From Monilinia fructicola (lineage: Eukaryota; Ascomycota; Leotiomycetes; Helotiales; Sclerotiniaceae), in contig VICG01000013.1 of assembly GCA_008692225.1 (NCBI GenBank), positions 682,001 to 746,000 on the forward strand: DNA of 64,000 nucleotides. The letters are read 5' to 3'. Of the stretch, positions 46,754-58,037 are shown piece by piece; the first letter of the stretch is position 1, and each line of letters begins with the position of its first letter. A program made the translations under genes and the position numbers. A model generated the notes under the pieces. The model did no database searches. It was not told the origin of the DNA and worked only from the letters and a program-made list of their open reading frames with translations.

Positions 46754-48289
46754 ATGCCGAAACGAAAGCGCTCCTCCCACGATCACGATGATGCCGTCTC
46801 CTCCAGCGACCGCGTGCGCAATTCCCGGCAAAACGATTTCAACATTCACCTCATCTCCGCGCGCAGGCAACTTCGCACCGCCCTCAAAACCGCAAAGGGA
46901 TTTGAGAGGCAAAGGCTGGGGAAGCGATTGACCAATGCTACGAAGGCTGCTGATGCGGCGCAGATGGCGAGGATACGGAAGGAGATTGATGCTTTGAAGA
47001 CGCTGGATTTGGATAAAGTGGTTGAACAGCGATTGGCGAGGGGCTTGGGAAAGATCAAGGCTATGGCTGATAGTGGGTTCTTGCCTGCGGGGTGGGGGCA
47101 GGCTGGAGAGGGTGTCAAGGGGTGGGAGGGCGAGAAGGGGGAAGAGGAAATTAAGTTGTGGAATAATGTCGTGAGTGGGATGTGGAATTTTAAGGTCGTG
47201 AAGAGCGTGTGGGAGGGGGTAATTCGGGGTAGTTATATGAGTATGGGGATTCCGGCTCCGGTTCTGGAAAAAGGAAAAAAGGGGAAGGACAAGGCAAAGG
47301 ACAAGGCGAAGGCAGATGAAGCGAAGAAGAATTCGAGGAAGGAGGCGCAGAGCGAGGATGGAGAAGAAAGTGACGTTGATATGGAAAACACAACTCAAAA
47401 TTCTTCAGATAAGAAGAAAAAGAAGAAGAATGAAGAGGAATCTTGGGACGGCTTCGATTCACCCGGGGATGACGAAGACGAAGACGGTTCCGATGATGAC
47501 GAGGAAAACGAGGAAGGAAATGATTCAATTGATGAAGAGACACTTTCAAGATACGATGCGCTATTGGGCGCTTCCTCAGATGAAGAATCGTTTGACGAAG
47601 AAGAATATCTCAAGAAGAACCCCTCAAAATCAAAAGCCAATACACGCCTCTCACTCTCACTCTCGCCTACACCATCCCGATCACCCTCCCCCGCAGCATC
47701 AATCTCCCTTTCCGACGACTCAGCCATCATCAAATCCACCAAACACCGCAAATCCTCCCCGTCCCCGTCCCCGTCCCCCTCATCCTCCCCCCAACCCAAA
47801 GCCAAAAAAACCAAGAAACTCCCCGCCCCCGACCCCACAAAGAACAGCACCTTCCTCCCCACCCTCATGGGAGGCTACTGGTCCGGTTCCGAATCCGCCT
47901 CCTCCCTCTCCGACACCGACATGAAGCCCGCCGTGCGCAAGAACCGCATGGGCCAAAAAGCCCGCCAAGCGCTCTGGGAGAAGAAGTTCGGCCGCGGCGC
48001 GAAACACATCGCCGCCGGCAAGATGTCGATGGAGCAGGAGCGGGAGGCGAAGCGCGCCGAGAAGGCCGGCCGGAAGCCGAGGGACCTCGGGCGTCGCCCC
48101 AAGGCCGATTTCCGAAACGACAAGGGGAACGCGAATACGGTCGAGGTGAAGGCGAGGGCGGGGGCGACCGCGGGCACCAAGGCACGAGATGATGTCGGGG
48201 TTTTGCATCCTAGTTGGGAGGCGGCGAAGAAGGCGAAGGAGGAGAAGGCCAAGGCGACGTTTAGTGGGAAGAAGGTGGTTTTTGATTAG
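46754..48289 (+). CDS. BUD22: Bud22-like ribosome biogenesis factor
   Basis: Single exon, 511 residues. The N-terminus (residues 1-170) is helical and basic: FNIHLISARRQLRTALKTAKGFERQRLGKRLTNATK, RKEIDALKTLDLDKVVEQRL, and FKVVKSVWEGVIRGSY. This is the pattern of the Bud22 family. A long acidic/Ser-rich low-complexity middle follows, with K-rich tracts. The C-terminal motif KNRMGQKARQALWEKKFGRGAKHI, followed by PSWEAAKKAKEEKAKA, is diagnostic for fungal Bud22. Bud22 acts in the nucleolus in the small-subunit processome, in 18S rRNA maturation. The second half of the gene (47.7-48.25 kb) is markedly GC- and C-rich, unlike its surroundings, through proline/serine and alanine/arginine codons. The frame is intact. 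Confidence 0.9.
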   Translation: MPKRKRSSHDHDDAVSSSDRVRNSRQNDFNIHLISARRQLRTALKTAKGFERQRLGKRLTNATKAADAAQMARIRKEIDALKTLDLDKVVEQRLARGLGKIKAMADSGFLPAGWGQAGEGVKGWEGEKGEEEIKLWNNVVSGMWNFKVVKSVWEGVIRGSYMSMGIPAPVLEKGKKGKDKAKDKAKADEAKKNSRKEAQSEDGEESDVDMENTTQNSSDKKKKKKNEEESWDGFDSPGDDEDEDGSDDDEENEEGNDSIDEETLSRYDALLGASSDEESFDEEEYLKKNPSKSKANTRLSLSLSPTPSRSPSPAASISLSDDSAIIKSTKHRKSSPSPSPSPSSSPQPKAKKTKKLPAPDPTKNSTFLPTLMGGYWSGSESASSLSDTDMKPAVRKNRMGQKARQALWEKKFGRGAKHIAAGKMSMEQEREAKRAEKAGRKPRDLGRRPKADFRNDKGNANTVEVKARAGATAGTKARDDVGVLHPSWEAAKKAKEEKAKATFSGKKVVFD

Positions 48290-48409
48290 AGTGGATGATG
48301 AGTCTAGAGGGGGGGGGGACGAGAGGAGCTTTTTTCCCTCGAGAATACCCGTAGCTGCTAGATTATGTAACATGGAGAAGAAATCCAAATCAGCACCTAC
48401 ATATTTAAT

Positions 48410-48495
48410 GTGCTCTACTACTACTGCTACTGCTACTACTACTAATACTGATGCATCTTCCATTATCTCCTTCTCATCTCATCTCATCTCATCTA
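48410..48495. repeat. CTA/CTG trinucleotide and TCTCA pentamer runs
   Basis: ACTACTGCTACTGCTACTACT at about 48416-48440 and TCTCATCTCATCTCATCTCAT at about 48470-48493, in the 3' flank of the BUD22-like gene. Confidence 0.85.
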
Positions 48496-48857
48496 TAACG
48501 CTCCACTAACCACTGCATGCATGCTATGCCATCTCCATCGATATGACCCGCCCCCGTGAAGCACCTCTCTAGTCTATCAGTCAGACATTATGAATATCTC
48601 CTCGCTGTAAAGAAAGCCACGCCCAGACTTTTATCTACTCTAAAATCCATCGACGCGGACAAGAACCTGCAAAAGATCGTTTTCTCTCCCCCAAACCCAC
48701 CTTTCCACATCCGCAATCGCTGGTTGCAGCTCGCTTCGCCCGCGAGGGGCATCGTCTGATTTCGTCGGTGTCGTGATTCTTCGTGACCGCTCGCGATCTC
48801 TCGACAAGCGTTCCCGTTGCAGTTCAGCTCGACAGGGCTCTCGCTCTCGCTCTCGCT

Positions 48858-50524
48858 CTAGTCGAGCTGAACGCCATTGAGCGCTTCCTCCAAACTATCC
48901 GGCGCGGCATGCTCCTTGCCCGCAGGCTGAAGGTGCGCATTTTGTTCGGGGACGCCCGGTTCTACCCTCTGTAATTTGGCGTCTAGTTCGTCGCCCGACT
49001 CCTTTACTTTGGCTAGATCCTCTGGCTCCACATGCCCTTCACTTGCGCTCCTGCTCCCATCGCTTTCGGTCAGGGGCGGGGTGACTTCCCCACCCACCCC
49101 GCTCTGGGCCCCGCCATCCCACTCTCGTTTCACGTGCCCCAAGTTCCGTTTCAGTAGACACATCTCGATGGCGATACCTGGGCCAAAAGCACAGCCCACG
49201 ACCATCTCTTTTGGCGCTCTTCCTCCGGGCGTGAGACTGTCCATATCTTTGCATCGTAATCGATCCATCACACTAAAGATTGTGGCGCTCGATGAATTTC
49301 CGTGTTTCATATATGTATCGTAAGAAGCTCTCATGTGTTCTGGTTGAATGTTCATAGCCTTTTCAACGCCCGTTAAAATTGTTGCGCCGCCGGGATGAAG
49401 TGCCCAATCAAAGTCGGCGGGGGAGCGGTAGGAGGTGGGAAGAGAGGGCAGATTTGAGAGGAGGGCGTGGTAGCTGGGGGATACTGCATCGGCTGCGATT
49501 TTGGGGACGCGGGGGGAGAGAATTACTTTCCAGCCTGTGTGGTGGGGGTCCCGATGAGCTTTTTTGGCATATCAAAAGGCACGAAAAAAATGAGAGGTGA
49601 GCGAGGGAGGGAAAAGTAGCGATCAACGTACCAAGCGGGTCAACATCGAAGCCCAGATCATGTTCAGTATCGGGAATCATTTTGTGTTCCCAACCCAACA
49701 GATCATACACGCTCTCCTCCTCGCCTGTCCCACCAATGCCATTGCTAAGCACACACGCACTCGCACAGTCGCTAAAGAGCGTAACACCAATCCGCGTCTC
49801 CTGTAACTCATGCACACTGTCCAATTCACTCCTCACCAATAGCGAACTAATTTCCAGCGCCATAACCAGGACCCTGGCCTTCTTCCCTCTGAAACTATGA
49901 CCCAACGCCAAATTGGCTGCGGTTCGCAAACTAGCAAGACCCCCACTACACCCAATCCCATGAAGCAACACCTTTTCCACCGGCTGTGTTATTCCCAAAG
50001 CCTTGCAGACGAAATGATCGTACCCCGGATTGGCGCTATTGGTACACGTTGTGCTGACAACGTGAGTGATGTCGGAGGGTTGGAGGTGAGCTTCGTGGAG
50101 AGCTTTGCGACAGGCCGTTACAGCGAGGGCAACGCCGTCTTTGAGGAATACCGAGCAGAGTTCGCCAATTGTGGGGGCGCGATCCATGTTGGCCATGGGG
50201 TGGTCAACGGTACCGATCGCCGAGCGGGTTTCGATGCCGGTGAATTTATTGATTGTGCAGACTTTTTTCATTCTGAAGAGAGAGCGTGTATGTTAGTAGA
50301 GTGTGAGTGGACTCGTGGATCATTTGGCGGGAGAAAGGGAAAGGCGAGACTTGCGCTGGGGATTCAGGATAGTGACGTTTGGTTAGAATGTCCAAGGCTG
50401 AAGGTTCCAGTAGGAAAGGAGGATATTCCACTCCCAATCCAACGATTGAAAGATTGAGATGCCCGAATTCATTCTTATTGGTAGATTGTTGTTCGGCGTT
50501 TTGCCCTTCTGTGAGGTTTGACAT
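48858..50524 (-). CDS. Type III polyketide synthase (chalcone/stilbene synthase family)
   Basis: Three exons (50524-50355, 50272-49632, 49534-48858) give 495 residues, in phase. It condenses malonyl-CoA onto an acyl-CoA starter, giving pyrones or resorcinols in fungi. The catalytic triad is visible: Cys133 in STTCTNSANPG, His317 in WALHPGG and Asn350 in KHGNSSSATI. The GxGPG-like CAFGPGIAIEM lies near residue 393. The N-terminal SIVGLGVEYPPF and FTGIETRSAIG are typical. The first intron has a GC donor (GCAAGT...CAG). A GT donor does not fit, and only this junction joins the conserved SPA-MKKV region in frame. About 85-95 residues follow the core domain: an acidic, hydrophilic tail with many E/D/P/S, unlike plant enzymes. 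Fungal homologues often have variable tails. No other biosynthetic gene adjoins it. Confidence 0.93.
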
Positions 50525-51089
50525 GACTGGACTGAGCTGAGCTGAGCTAAGATGTGTAGCTATGAAGTCACTTGAATTGAGGATTGAGATGGAAAGACAA
50601 AATCGAAGGATTGGAGTTTATTATGGAGTGATTAAGGAGTGCATTAAAGTAAAAGTAAAAGATATCCAGCCAAAAGAAGGGTATGGTCAGAGGTTAGAAG
50701 ATAATACTTTGTACTGGGTAGTTGTAGTAAAGCAGAGCAAAGCAGGGAAAGTTTTCCAATTGATGAGGTAACGTGAAGTCAAAAGCCGAGGTTGGCATGA
50801 AAGATGGATGGATGGTGGGATGTAACAGGAAGTTTTGAACAAACAGCCTGGTGGAGAAGGGGCAGTTAAAGCACACTGGGTACAAGGGAGTGAAGAGTAG
50901 ATCTTCAATGAGAAGGCAGTAAATCGTAGAGATAGAAATGTAATTGTAAGTGTAGATGTGTAGATGTGTAGATGTGTAGGTGATAGTATGTATGTATCTA
51001 TCTGTGTATGTGTCTGTGTTTGTGTCTGTGTATATCTGTAAGTGTAAGGTTATAGGAAGTAAAAAAACCCCCCAAAAAATAAATTGGAG

Positions 51090-51183
51090 TGAAGAAAAGA
51101 GAAAAAGCAAAAGAAAAAGAAAAAAAAGAGAAAAAGTAAACAGAGAAGAAAAGAAAAGAAAAGAAAACAAAAGAAAAGAAAAA
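51090..51183. repeat. A/G-rich low-complexity tract
   Basis: Almost pure purine run (GAAAAGAAAAG-like) of about 90 bp on the plus strand. Confidence 0.9.
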
Positions 51184-52399
51184 CAATTCTCACATGCCAA
51201 TGAAAAGCATTGCATTTTCAATCATAACCAACATGCTACCTACCGGCCAACTCACCTACCTACCTCCTACCTAGTAGCTACCTCTCAACCTGCCAAGCTG
51301 GAAGTTCTCTTCTAAAAGAATTGCTCCGTAGCACAGCAGTAGTAACATTACTCTGTACTCTCCTTCCTGTCTCACCACTGCAGGGCTACCTAGTACTTAT
51401 GTCATTGAATCGTTTCGACAAGGGTTGAGCTTCCATGCCCGTTCCTCCAAGAGTCTGATCAACCTTGAGATAACTTATACAGAGGAAGGACCTAGTAAGT
51501 ACAAGGTAAGTTGTAACCAACACCTGGGCAGGAATCGTAACAATTGGAATCTCAAGAAAGGCTGCTTACAGGATGATATATGTAGTCAGTCTTTCGTACT
51601 CTTACAGCAGCTGGAGAGAAGTAGAGAAGTAGAAGTAGAGAAATAGAGAAAAGTAGAGAAGAAAGGGAGAAGAGTGCTGCCAAGGTTATGCTTATCAATG
51701 ATCAATGAGTGTATGATATCCGGATGTTATTAGTCATCATTAGTCATCACAAACACGTTGACTCCTCAAGTCATCTCCATGTCATTTGGCGAATGATACA
51801 AGTAACCTCAACATAATTAGCCTCAACATGATTAGCCATCATAACTTATAATACTGCAATCAAAGCAACCTGAGCAGTAAAAGTAATAGATACCAGCGCA
51901 ACTACCTACAGCTACTGAGGCACTCGGGTACTGTAAAGAACCTCATAGTCACCCTTCAATATTGTAATTATTACATGAAAGCGTCATAGATGAATGGATC
52001 TACCAAGCTGCATGACCTTTCTGCTAGTATTACAGTAGCTTCATGCATATCATTCTTTGGGCTTGTTGGCTTTTGCATCTTTCTTCTCTCGTGCTTGGGG
52101 ACAGTTGCTGATCGTGTCAATTCCTTTAATTGCAAGAATTTGCTGTGAGGGTACAGTAAGTTTATCAATTTGCTTTGATCAGCTCAGGATTGTGGTAATA
52201 GACGTCTTATTAGTCGGGTAGAATTACTCAAATTGGAGAGATAGTAACCTCTAGCTACAGTAATAATATAAGCTGGAGGTTACATAAGTAGGAGAGAGCA
52301 GTATCCATAGCATTGCATTGCTCGAGCATATTATAGAAGAAGTATCTAATCTACCTACAAGTAACCTTATAATTAGCTAATACCTACCTAGGTACCTAT

Positions 52400-52488
52400 C
52401 TACCCATCTACCCATCTACCCATCTACCATCACCCATCTACCCATCTACCCATCTACCCATCTACCCATCTACCCATCTACCCATCCC
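52400..52488. repeat. 8-bp tandem repeat (CCCATCTA)
   Basis: About ten copies of CTACCCAT, interrupted once, next to an exact TACCTAGGTA at 52385-52394. Confidence 0.95.
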
Positions 52489-53646
52489 TCTCTCCCTACC
52501 TACTACAGATATTAGCAACACCAGACAGAAGGCATGCAAATTTGTTATTATTGTACATCGACTCCGCACTTATGATTAGTCCAACTCTAATAATTACCCG
52601 ACCCCTTGCTTCACTTCGGCTTCCAACCGTTTCAAGCCCCCACCGAGAGTGGAGTTCCGTTCAACGTTCAAGGAGAATACTACTCTCTCTGTACTTATTA
52701 GTAAGTATCAAGCAAGATTTTGGTTTGTACAGTATTCTTCATCAATTTAGCCAGACTACCCATCTATCTATCTGGTGACCCCTCATCACCTATAACCACA
52801 ATGTCTCTCCCTCCAACGCTACCCATTCCTCCTCCCACACCGTCATCGAAATTCCCGCCTCTTTAAACTTCTTCATTAATCCGTCCGCTCAACTTTCTAC
52901 TCCAGCTCCACAAGCTCACACCATAATTCAACAATACGCCCTTCTTCTCTTCGTTTCTGCTCTTATCTCGATCGTGTTCAGCCGGCGACCTGTTGATCGG
53001 ACAAGTCGAAATGTAGCCGGCGCGTTAGCGTTGTATCATGTTGCCCCCCACTATCAGAGCGACGGGTAGGATCTTGCGAGGAGATGGATTTAGGAAAGGG
53101 GCAAAGGGTCTAGGAGGTCCTTGGGTGCATTTGGTCGTGCATTTTTTCTGCTGTGCAGCTTTGTTGAGACTTTTCTTGTCGCGGAGACGGAAAGAGATGA
53201 TTTGGGGGGGGAGGGTTAATTTGAACAACCTCAAGCTTGATGAACTGCAAATAGCATACGACCTGCATGTTCAATATTCAATACTAGTCGTACATATTGG
53301 TGTATGTCACTTTCTTTCCGCTGAACACAGGCGCATTGAACATTCAATTCTTGTCGAGTCATACATTCACAAATTATCATGACAAGAGAAAGTTCCTTTT
53401 CATTACATTTCATTTTCTATTTCGATTGGAAATGGGTATTGAGATACAAAATTTGTTCTTAGCCCACTAACCTTAGTTTTTGTGCTGACGAGGTCTGGGT
53501 CCCAGCGCCGCCACTATGACTCTTCACCAATCAGAAGCCACTTGGAACTATGATGTGGCTTAACATCTCGTATTCCTAACTCCTTCATTGGCCGCCTTAC
53601 AATAATTTCACAGACCTCCCTTCCACACAACAAACCAATCTTCAAC

Positions 53647-55043
53647 ATGACATCTCGAGATCCCAAGCAGGCAACTAGACGACCCCACAAAAAATCCAGA
53701 TATGGGTGTAAAAGCTGCAAGACAAGACGATTAAAGGTCTGAGCCCCATCTTTAGAGGTAGCTACCACGACAGGCGTTTGGGTATTGACATTCTCCACAG
53801 TGTGACGAATCCAAACCTACATGTGCAAATTGCACGAGAAATGGCCTATCATGTGAATATCTCTTTCTCCCCTCCAACAGACTCACCTCATCTGCACCTC
53901 CCGGGAAAAAACTCCCGCTTCCCACTGCAGCGATGGTCACGCGACTAGACGCTCGTCTCTCGCGTCCCGTCCCTCGTAACCCCCTCTCCTTCTCTTTTCC
54001 AACCTCCACCTCCTCATCCGTGTCAGATGCCGATCAACTACTCGAGTTCCGTCTTTTCCAACACTTTGTAGATATCACCGACGTTTCTCAACTCTTCTCC
54101 ATATGCAACGTGTCTCTATGGAGTATCCAGCTCGCCTGTCGTCATCGTTCAGTGATGGATGCTTTATTGGGTGTTTCTGCATTCCATCTCCGCAGTTCGT
54201 TCTCATCATCCTCCTCATCCTTCCCTACTAGTACGCTACCGGAAAGTAAATTAGAAGGGAGGTGATTAGAGCTAGTCATCACTACATGGGACGGGCCATT
54301 GCCACGCACAGAAAAACTGGTGAGGGAAGAGGGTATAAACGGAGAAGACAGGCGATGCCGTGCTGGCATCTTGCTTATTCATCACGTATCACACGACGGG
54401 GAGTCAGAAATTCCTGGGGTATCCTCAGCCAGCGGCAATCGCCTCACACGACGATAGAGACAGGGAAAAGTGTCGAGTTCCACTCCACTGGTTCATCCCG
54501 ATGAAAACCCTCAAAGACATGATAAACCTAGCGAGCATCTACGTCCAAGACGAAGGTATGAGAAGATACCTTCAAGAGGAAGAAGTCAGTTTCCGCCTCG
54601 TACTCCAATATGAAACGTCTCCGGAGCCCGCCAGTGACCATCCGACCGTCTTCAACTTTCTCTTCGATGATCTCTCTGCTGATGCCCCGGATTACAAAAC
54701 CTATGCTCTCTGCACCAAGTATTTGAATATTCTTGGCGGAGGCAAGATTGCCAAATACATCCTGAAATTCCCGGCCTTGGTGCCGCCAAGATTTGTGGAG
54801 CTGATGAAGGAGAAAGATGTGAGGACGATGGGGATAGTGGGGTACTTTCTGATGTTAGTCAGGAGAGTGGATAAAGAAAAGAAGTTGTGGTGGATGGAGG
54901 GCGCGGTAGAAAACGATTGGGCGGGGATGAAAGTCACATTTCAGCGGGACGAGATCTGGAGCAAGAGAATGGAATGGGCGAGGAGGGAAATTGAAGATGG
55001 CGATTTTGTCGACTTTGCAATTGGCAAACAACTTTCCATGTGA
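53647..55043 (+). pseudogene. Zn2Cys6 transcription factor with frame breaks
   Basis: Exon 1 is 53647-53736 and exon 2 starts at 53801 (intron 64 bp). The junction joins the binuclear zinc cluster GCKSCKTRRLK/CDESKPTCANC...GLSC. Downstream the protein reads as a fungal regulator of the Upc2/sterol-uptake-control-like type: LLEFRLFQHFVDIT, then SVMDALLGVSAFHLRS, ASHHYMGRAIATHRK, LFITYHTTGSQKF, LHWFIPMKTLKDMINLA. The frame is lost three times. Near 54250-54256 there is a one-base deficit or two-base excess. There is one extra A in an A5 run near 54313-54317, and one extra G near 54346-54350. After the last break it is open to 55043 (ending FAIGKQLSM). Two of the three breaks are +1 in short runs, the same style as in the Cyc2-like gene. 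Either a real pseudogene or assembly errors. Confidence 0.72.
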
Positions 55044-56810
55044 TGAAGAGCAGACTCCTGAGGAGAAAGATGAGCTCCAGGCCAGATCACCACTCTGGAA
55101 AGCTAGCGACGGGATTTGTTATTTCAGAGCTCGCAGATCTCGAATCACACGAGCTTCTTGTTTCATTTTGTATGATTACCTTTTCAGTTCTTTCGGACCC
55201 AAATGCACGGTTCCTTGCTTCAAAGTTACTTCTAACCTCAAATATTCCCCATCCATATCCTGCGCCGGATACTCACACAACGCATCATTTGCATGAAAAT
55301 TAGTTGGAATTCACCCGTCCCTCCCCGAGGTGCGCGCAAGATGATCCAACACGGAAGAAGCTTCCTACGTAAGGGAGGGAGGTATTCAGAATCTGCCCAT
55401 CCATCGTCGGCAGTGGACCACGAAATTGAAACCCAGAACCGCGAGCTGCCCCCAATCGCAAGCGGGAATAAAGAGCGATGCAATACCAGCGCGTCTCGCA
55501 AATCCTTCTGCGGGATTCTGGATTGTTCGTTTTACTGCCTCGGCGCATGCTTTTTTTTTTTTCGCAGTTACCAGGAGAGCCGAAGATAAAGTTGGAGATC
55601 AAGACCAGCCCGCGAGCCCCAGCGCATTAATGTTCTGCCGGGATGCAAATGATGTACTGAACCCCCGTAACTCCTCATTTCGCTTATCCATGATGCGAGT
55701 AATAAAATATCCATTGCTACCAAATTTCCACTTTGGGTGTTCGGAGATCGGTGGGAATGCTGGATTAGTTTCGTGATAGTTTCGTGATACCTAGATACCC
55801 GTTTTCAAAAGCCCCCCCCCTCTCCCCAATTTCACTATTCCTCCGCTATTTTAATCATGACAACGCATTCACCACTTCCACTTCCAACTCTGACTGCAAC
55901 TTCAACAACAAGGACAGCGGCGATGATGAACCCACGGTATGATATGCTTCAACAACGCCCAAATGCACATTCGACGGGCCGGGCTCAAAAACCAACGTGG
56001 ACTGCATGCCTGTTAGGTAATGTCAACATTGATTTGCAGGATTAGTTCGCACGGCTGAGAGGCCACCGTCCAGTGGCTTGCCGTCTCTTGAATAAATGGC
56101 TGGCTCTATGCTATGCATGCGCGGGTACCGCACGCGAGGACACCTTCTGGAATATCACTTTTGCAGCGCGCGCTGGGCGGTGAATTTGCAACGGCGCTCT
56201 CTCGTAACTCCTGATGTCGGGCGTCTTTTATGCGCGTGGTCATGGAGGCGCGGGGGCGTTGGGAGTGGAGGGTCTTGGGGAGGCTGTGTTGGTTTTGGGA
56301 GACTGGTGTACCATTCTCGATCGCCCTGCTGCTTGGCTTCGAGTTCATCTTATTTTTGCATTGTTTGTTGACTTTATTTTGGTACGCTAATTTCGTCATC
56401 ATTATCATCATCATCATCGTCATCATCGTCATTTTATCAAATAAAACTTTTTTTTTTGCTTTTTTTCGTTATCGTTCAAGGAAAAATTGCTTTCGCTTTC
56501 GCCCCCCTATTTTATCAAAATGTGCCCTCCTATCTCTACAAATAACATATCAACCACTTCGAATTCCGCATAGCTCCCATCGACAACGCCAACAACGCTG
56601 GTGATACCAATGAGCTTATGATATACCTGAATATATCTGAATCGGGCAATGGGCTATCATCCCGCAATCTACTTAAATATGCCTCACTCCACATTCCAAG
56701 ACTAATCGGCGAGTTCAGGATAAACAAGTGAACTAATATGATAGCGCGGTACCACTTTCACTCCTATCTGCGTAGATACTGCAGCCGTATCTTCAAGCCC
56801 TGACGCTGTG

Positions 56811-56811
<1 letters not shown>

Positions 56812-56842
<31 letters not shown>
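56812..56842. repeat. AT dinucleotide microsatellite
   Basis: Unbroken (AT)n, about 15 units. Confidence 0.97.
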
Positions 56843-56845
<3 letters not shown>

Positions 56846-57369
56846 GGAGAGCAGTATGTCATGATGTATCTGGCGATGTGCTATATATCACATAACAGAG
56901 CATATTGTCATACTTTTGGTACTCTGGGCGCAGACGCAATCATGCAGACAGACGACCGAGGAGGCGACGAGGTTTCTTGATCCGAGCTAGCGGCGGTTGT
57001 TCTGCATCTGGGATTTGGGAGTCGCTACCGTAGCGAGATTCTTTGCAAAAAAATAGGGGATAATTAAAGGGGTTTTTGGAAAAATATTTATCGTGTTTTA
57101 TGTGTATGTATGTATAGATATAGATATAGATAAACAATCTAAATCCTACGCGTTTATCTGTGCGTAGTATGAAATCTGTTGCTTTGTTTGGAATGGATTA
57201 GTTGCAGATGTTCAATGTGCAAGTTGTCTGGTTATGATGAAGGCAGATAAATACTCGAGTCGCTTATCGATGATTTGTAATTATACCAACGGGAAGTTAA
57301 CGTGTGGTAGGTATTTTGTGGAAATTCGAAAGTACTCGAGTATGTTGCTTTTTCGTTCGCTTTCCCGCG

Positions 57370-57390
57370 CCCCCCCCCCCCCCCCCCCCC
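57370..57390. repeat. Poly-C tract (about 21)
   Basis: Uninterrupted cytosines on the plus strand. The length may be imprecise. Confidence 0.95.
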
Positions 57391-58020
57391 TTATTTCATC
57401 GCTTTCTTTCAATAGGAAGACTTTTGGGGGTTTTAATAACTTTGAATCTCTTGGCAACTTTGATGATAATAATAATAATGATGATGATGATGATAACGTG
57501 ATCGTGATTGTGATTCCAAAAATAGACTACTCTCAATAATAGTAATAAGGGTTTGAAAACGTTATAACGAAGCTCTCCTTGTAGCTTTGCTTTTAGTAAA
57601 GAGATTATGTAGAGTATCAATACATATTTCTATATAACCTGGAACTCTATATAGTTCTGTAAAAGAAAACATGTAGGTTGCAAGAGATATTATGTTTTAA
57701 ATCTGAGATTTACTGATTGGTGAAAGCCTTCGGGTGAGAATTTTGATTCCGTGGGGATGGGATATCTGAAAAGGGAAGGGGCGAGGGCTACCGTAGGTAT
57801 CTGAAATATTCGGACCGGTGGCTTTCCAGTTGCATTCTACGGAGATGCTCGTGGTTTTGTGGGTGAATATGGGAAGGGGGGGGGGGGGTTGGGGTGGATT
57901 TGTGGATTATGGAGGGGAGGGTAAGATGGGGTTGGGGGTGTTTGGATCGCTGCGGTGCTGTTTCGCTCTGGTGGGTGGAGAGTCGTTGGGCCGCCGTGAT
58001 GTTGGGAGTATATAGCTTTC

Positions 58021-58037
58021 TGGGGGGGGGGGGGGGG
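58021..58037. repeat. Poly-G tract
   Basis: An uninterrupted run of about 16-17 G. A second, 11-bp G run lies at 57878-57888. Confidence 0.93.

Larger units (their letters stand above)
50525..53646. other. 3.1-kb spacer, simple repeats, no supported gene
   Basis: It contains GTGTAGAT repeats (50950-51030), a GAAAA-rich purine tract (51090-51183), and long CCCATCTA runs (52400-52488) preceded by a TACCTAGGTA palindrome. A weak frame at 53038-53382 (+) has no domain. Confidence 0.5.

Noticed and set aside
46441..46755. 104-codon minus-strand frame overlapping the start of the BUD22-like gene
   Set aside because: No recognisable domain. It lies in what is probably the BUD22 5' leader, and opposing frames are open too.
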